From the NCBI GenBank assembly GCA_016206995.1, contig JACQQN010000111.1, positions 1-5,176 of the forward strand: 5,176 nucleotides of DNA, written 5' to 3'. A program made the translations under genes and the position numbers. This stretch comes from Candidatus Omnitrophota bacterium. GTDB lineage: Bacteria; Omnitrophota; Omnitrophia; Omnitrophales; Abzuiibacteriaceae. The notes beneath the pieces are model-generated. The model searched no databases, had not been told where the DNA came from, and saw only the letters and a list, made by a program, of their open reading frames with translations. Positions 5,146 through 5,176 of this stretch are shown one piece after another; position 1 is the first letter of the stretch; each line of letters opens with the position of its first letter.

Positions 5146-5176
5146 GGGGACAGGTATTAAGTCCATACCTGTCCCC
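5146..5176. repeat. REP-like palindrome, possible terminator
   Basis: GGGGACAGGTAT (5146-5157) and ATACCTGTCCCC (5165-5176) form a perfect 12-bp inverted repeat with a seven-base loop, 23 bp after the stop of the 447-residue gene. Palindromes with GGGGACAGG/CCTGTCCCC arms recur in many Gram-negative genomes as REP elements, often linked to Y1 REP-associated transposases (recalled, not searched). On the minus strand the stem is followed by TTTTTATC (from 5145 down), so it could terminate transcription entering from the right. Whether a T-run follows on the plus strand lies outside the window. Confidence 0.7.

Overview
The window looks like part of a Gram-negative bacterial chromosome. It encodes an outer-membrane beta-barrel with a cleavable signal peptide, a second secreted protein, three predicted inner-membrane or membrane-anchored proteins, and an elongation factor P (EF-P) family protein. 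All genes have Shine-Dalgarno (SD) initiation, two of them with non-ATG starts (GTG and TTG). I cannot assign a phylum. The divergent EF-P type, the BBP2-like barrel and the GGGGACAGGTAT-type palindrome at the right edge are seen in many environmental Gram-negative lineages. No tRNA, rRNA, CRISPR array, transposase or phage gene is visible.

Left part, minus strand. In transcription order (right to left) there is a secreted acidic protein of unknown function (2500-3051), a BBP2-like outer-membrane beta-barrel (1131-2447), a strong hairpin (1085-1121), a four-helix membrane protein (635-1039), and an almost complete EF-P family gene leaving the window at base 1 (GTG start at 560). The secreted protein and the barrel are 52 bp apart and probably one transcript. 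It would start at a near-consensus sigma70-type promoter (TTGACA-17-TACACT, 3161-3189). Between promoter and gene lies a possible 26-residue leader ORF that has its own strong SD and overlaps the start codon of the secreted protein gene.

Middle, 3052-3372. This 321-bp divergent intergenic region holds that promoter, two perfect small palindromes around it, and a cluster of TTTCTCA repeats upstream of the plus-strand genes.

Right part, plus strand. A small three-helix membrane protein (3373-3741) is followed after 37 bp by a 447-residue protein with a TTG start (3779-5122). The latter has an N-terminal export signal, a large exoplasmic region with eight cysteines and a probable Ig-like beta-sandwich, a proline-rich stalk, and a single C-terminal transmembrane helix with a short basic tail. 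Neither is a family I can name. The window ends in a perfect 12-bp inverted repeat resembling REP elements of tyrosine-transposase (RAYT) type.

The most notable items are the EF-P with threonine where the post-translationally modified lysine/arginine normally sits, the divergent pair of uncharacterised envelope operons with an elaborate shared control region, and the cysteine-rich type I membrane protein.
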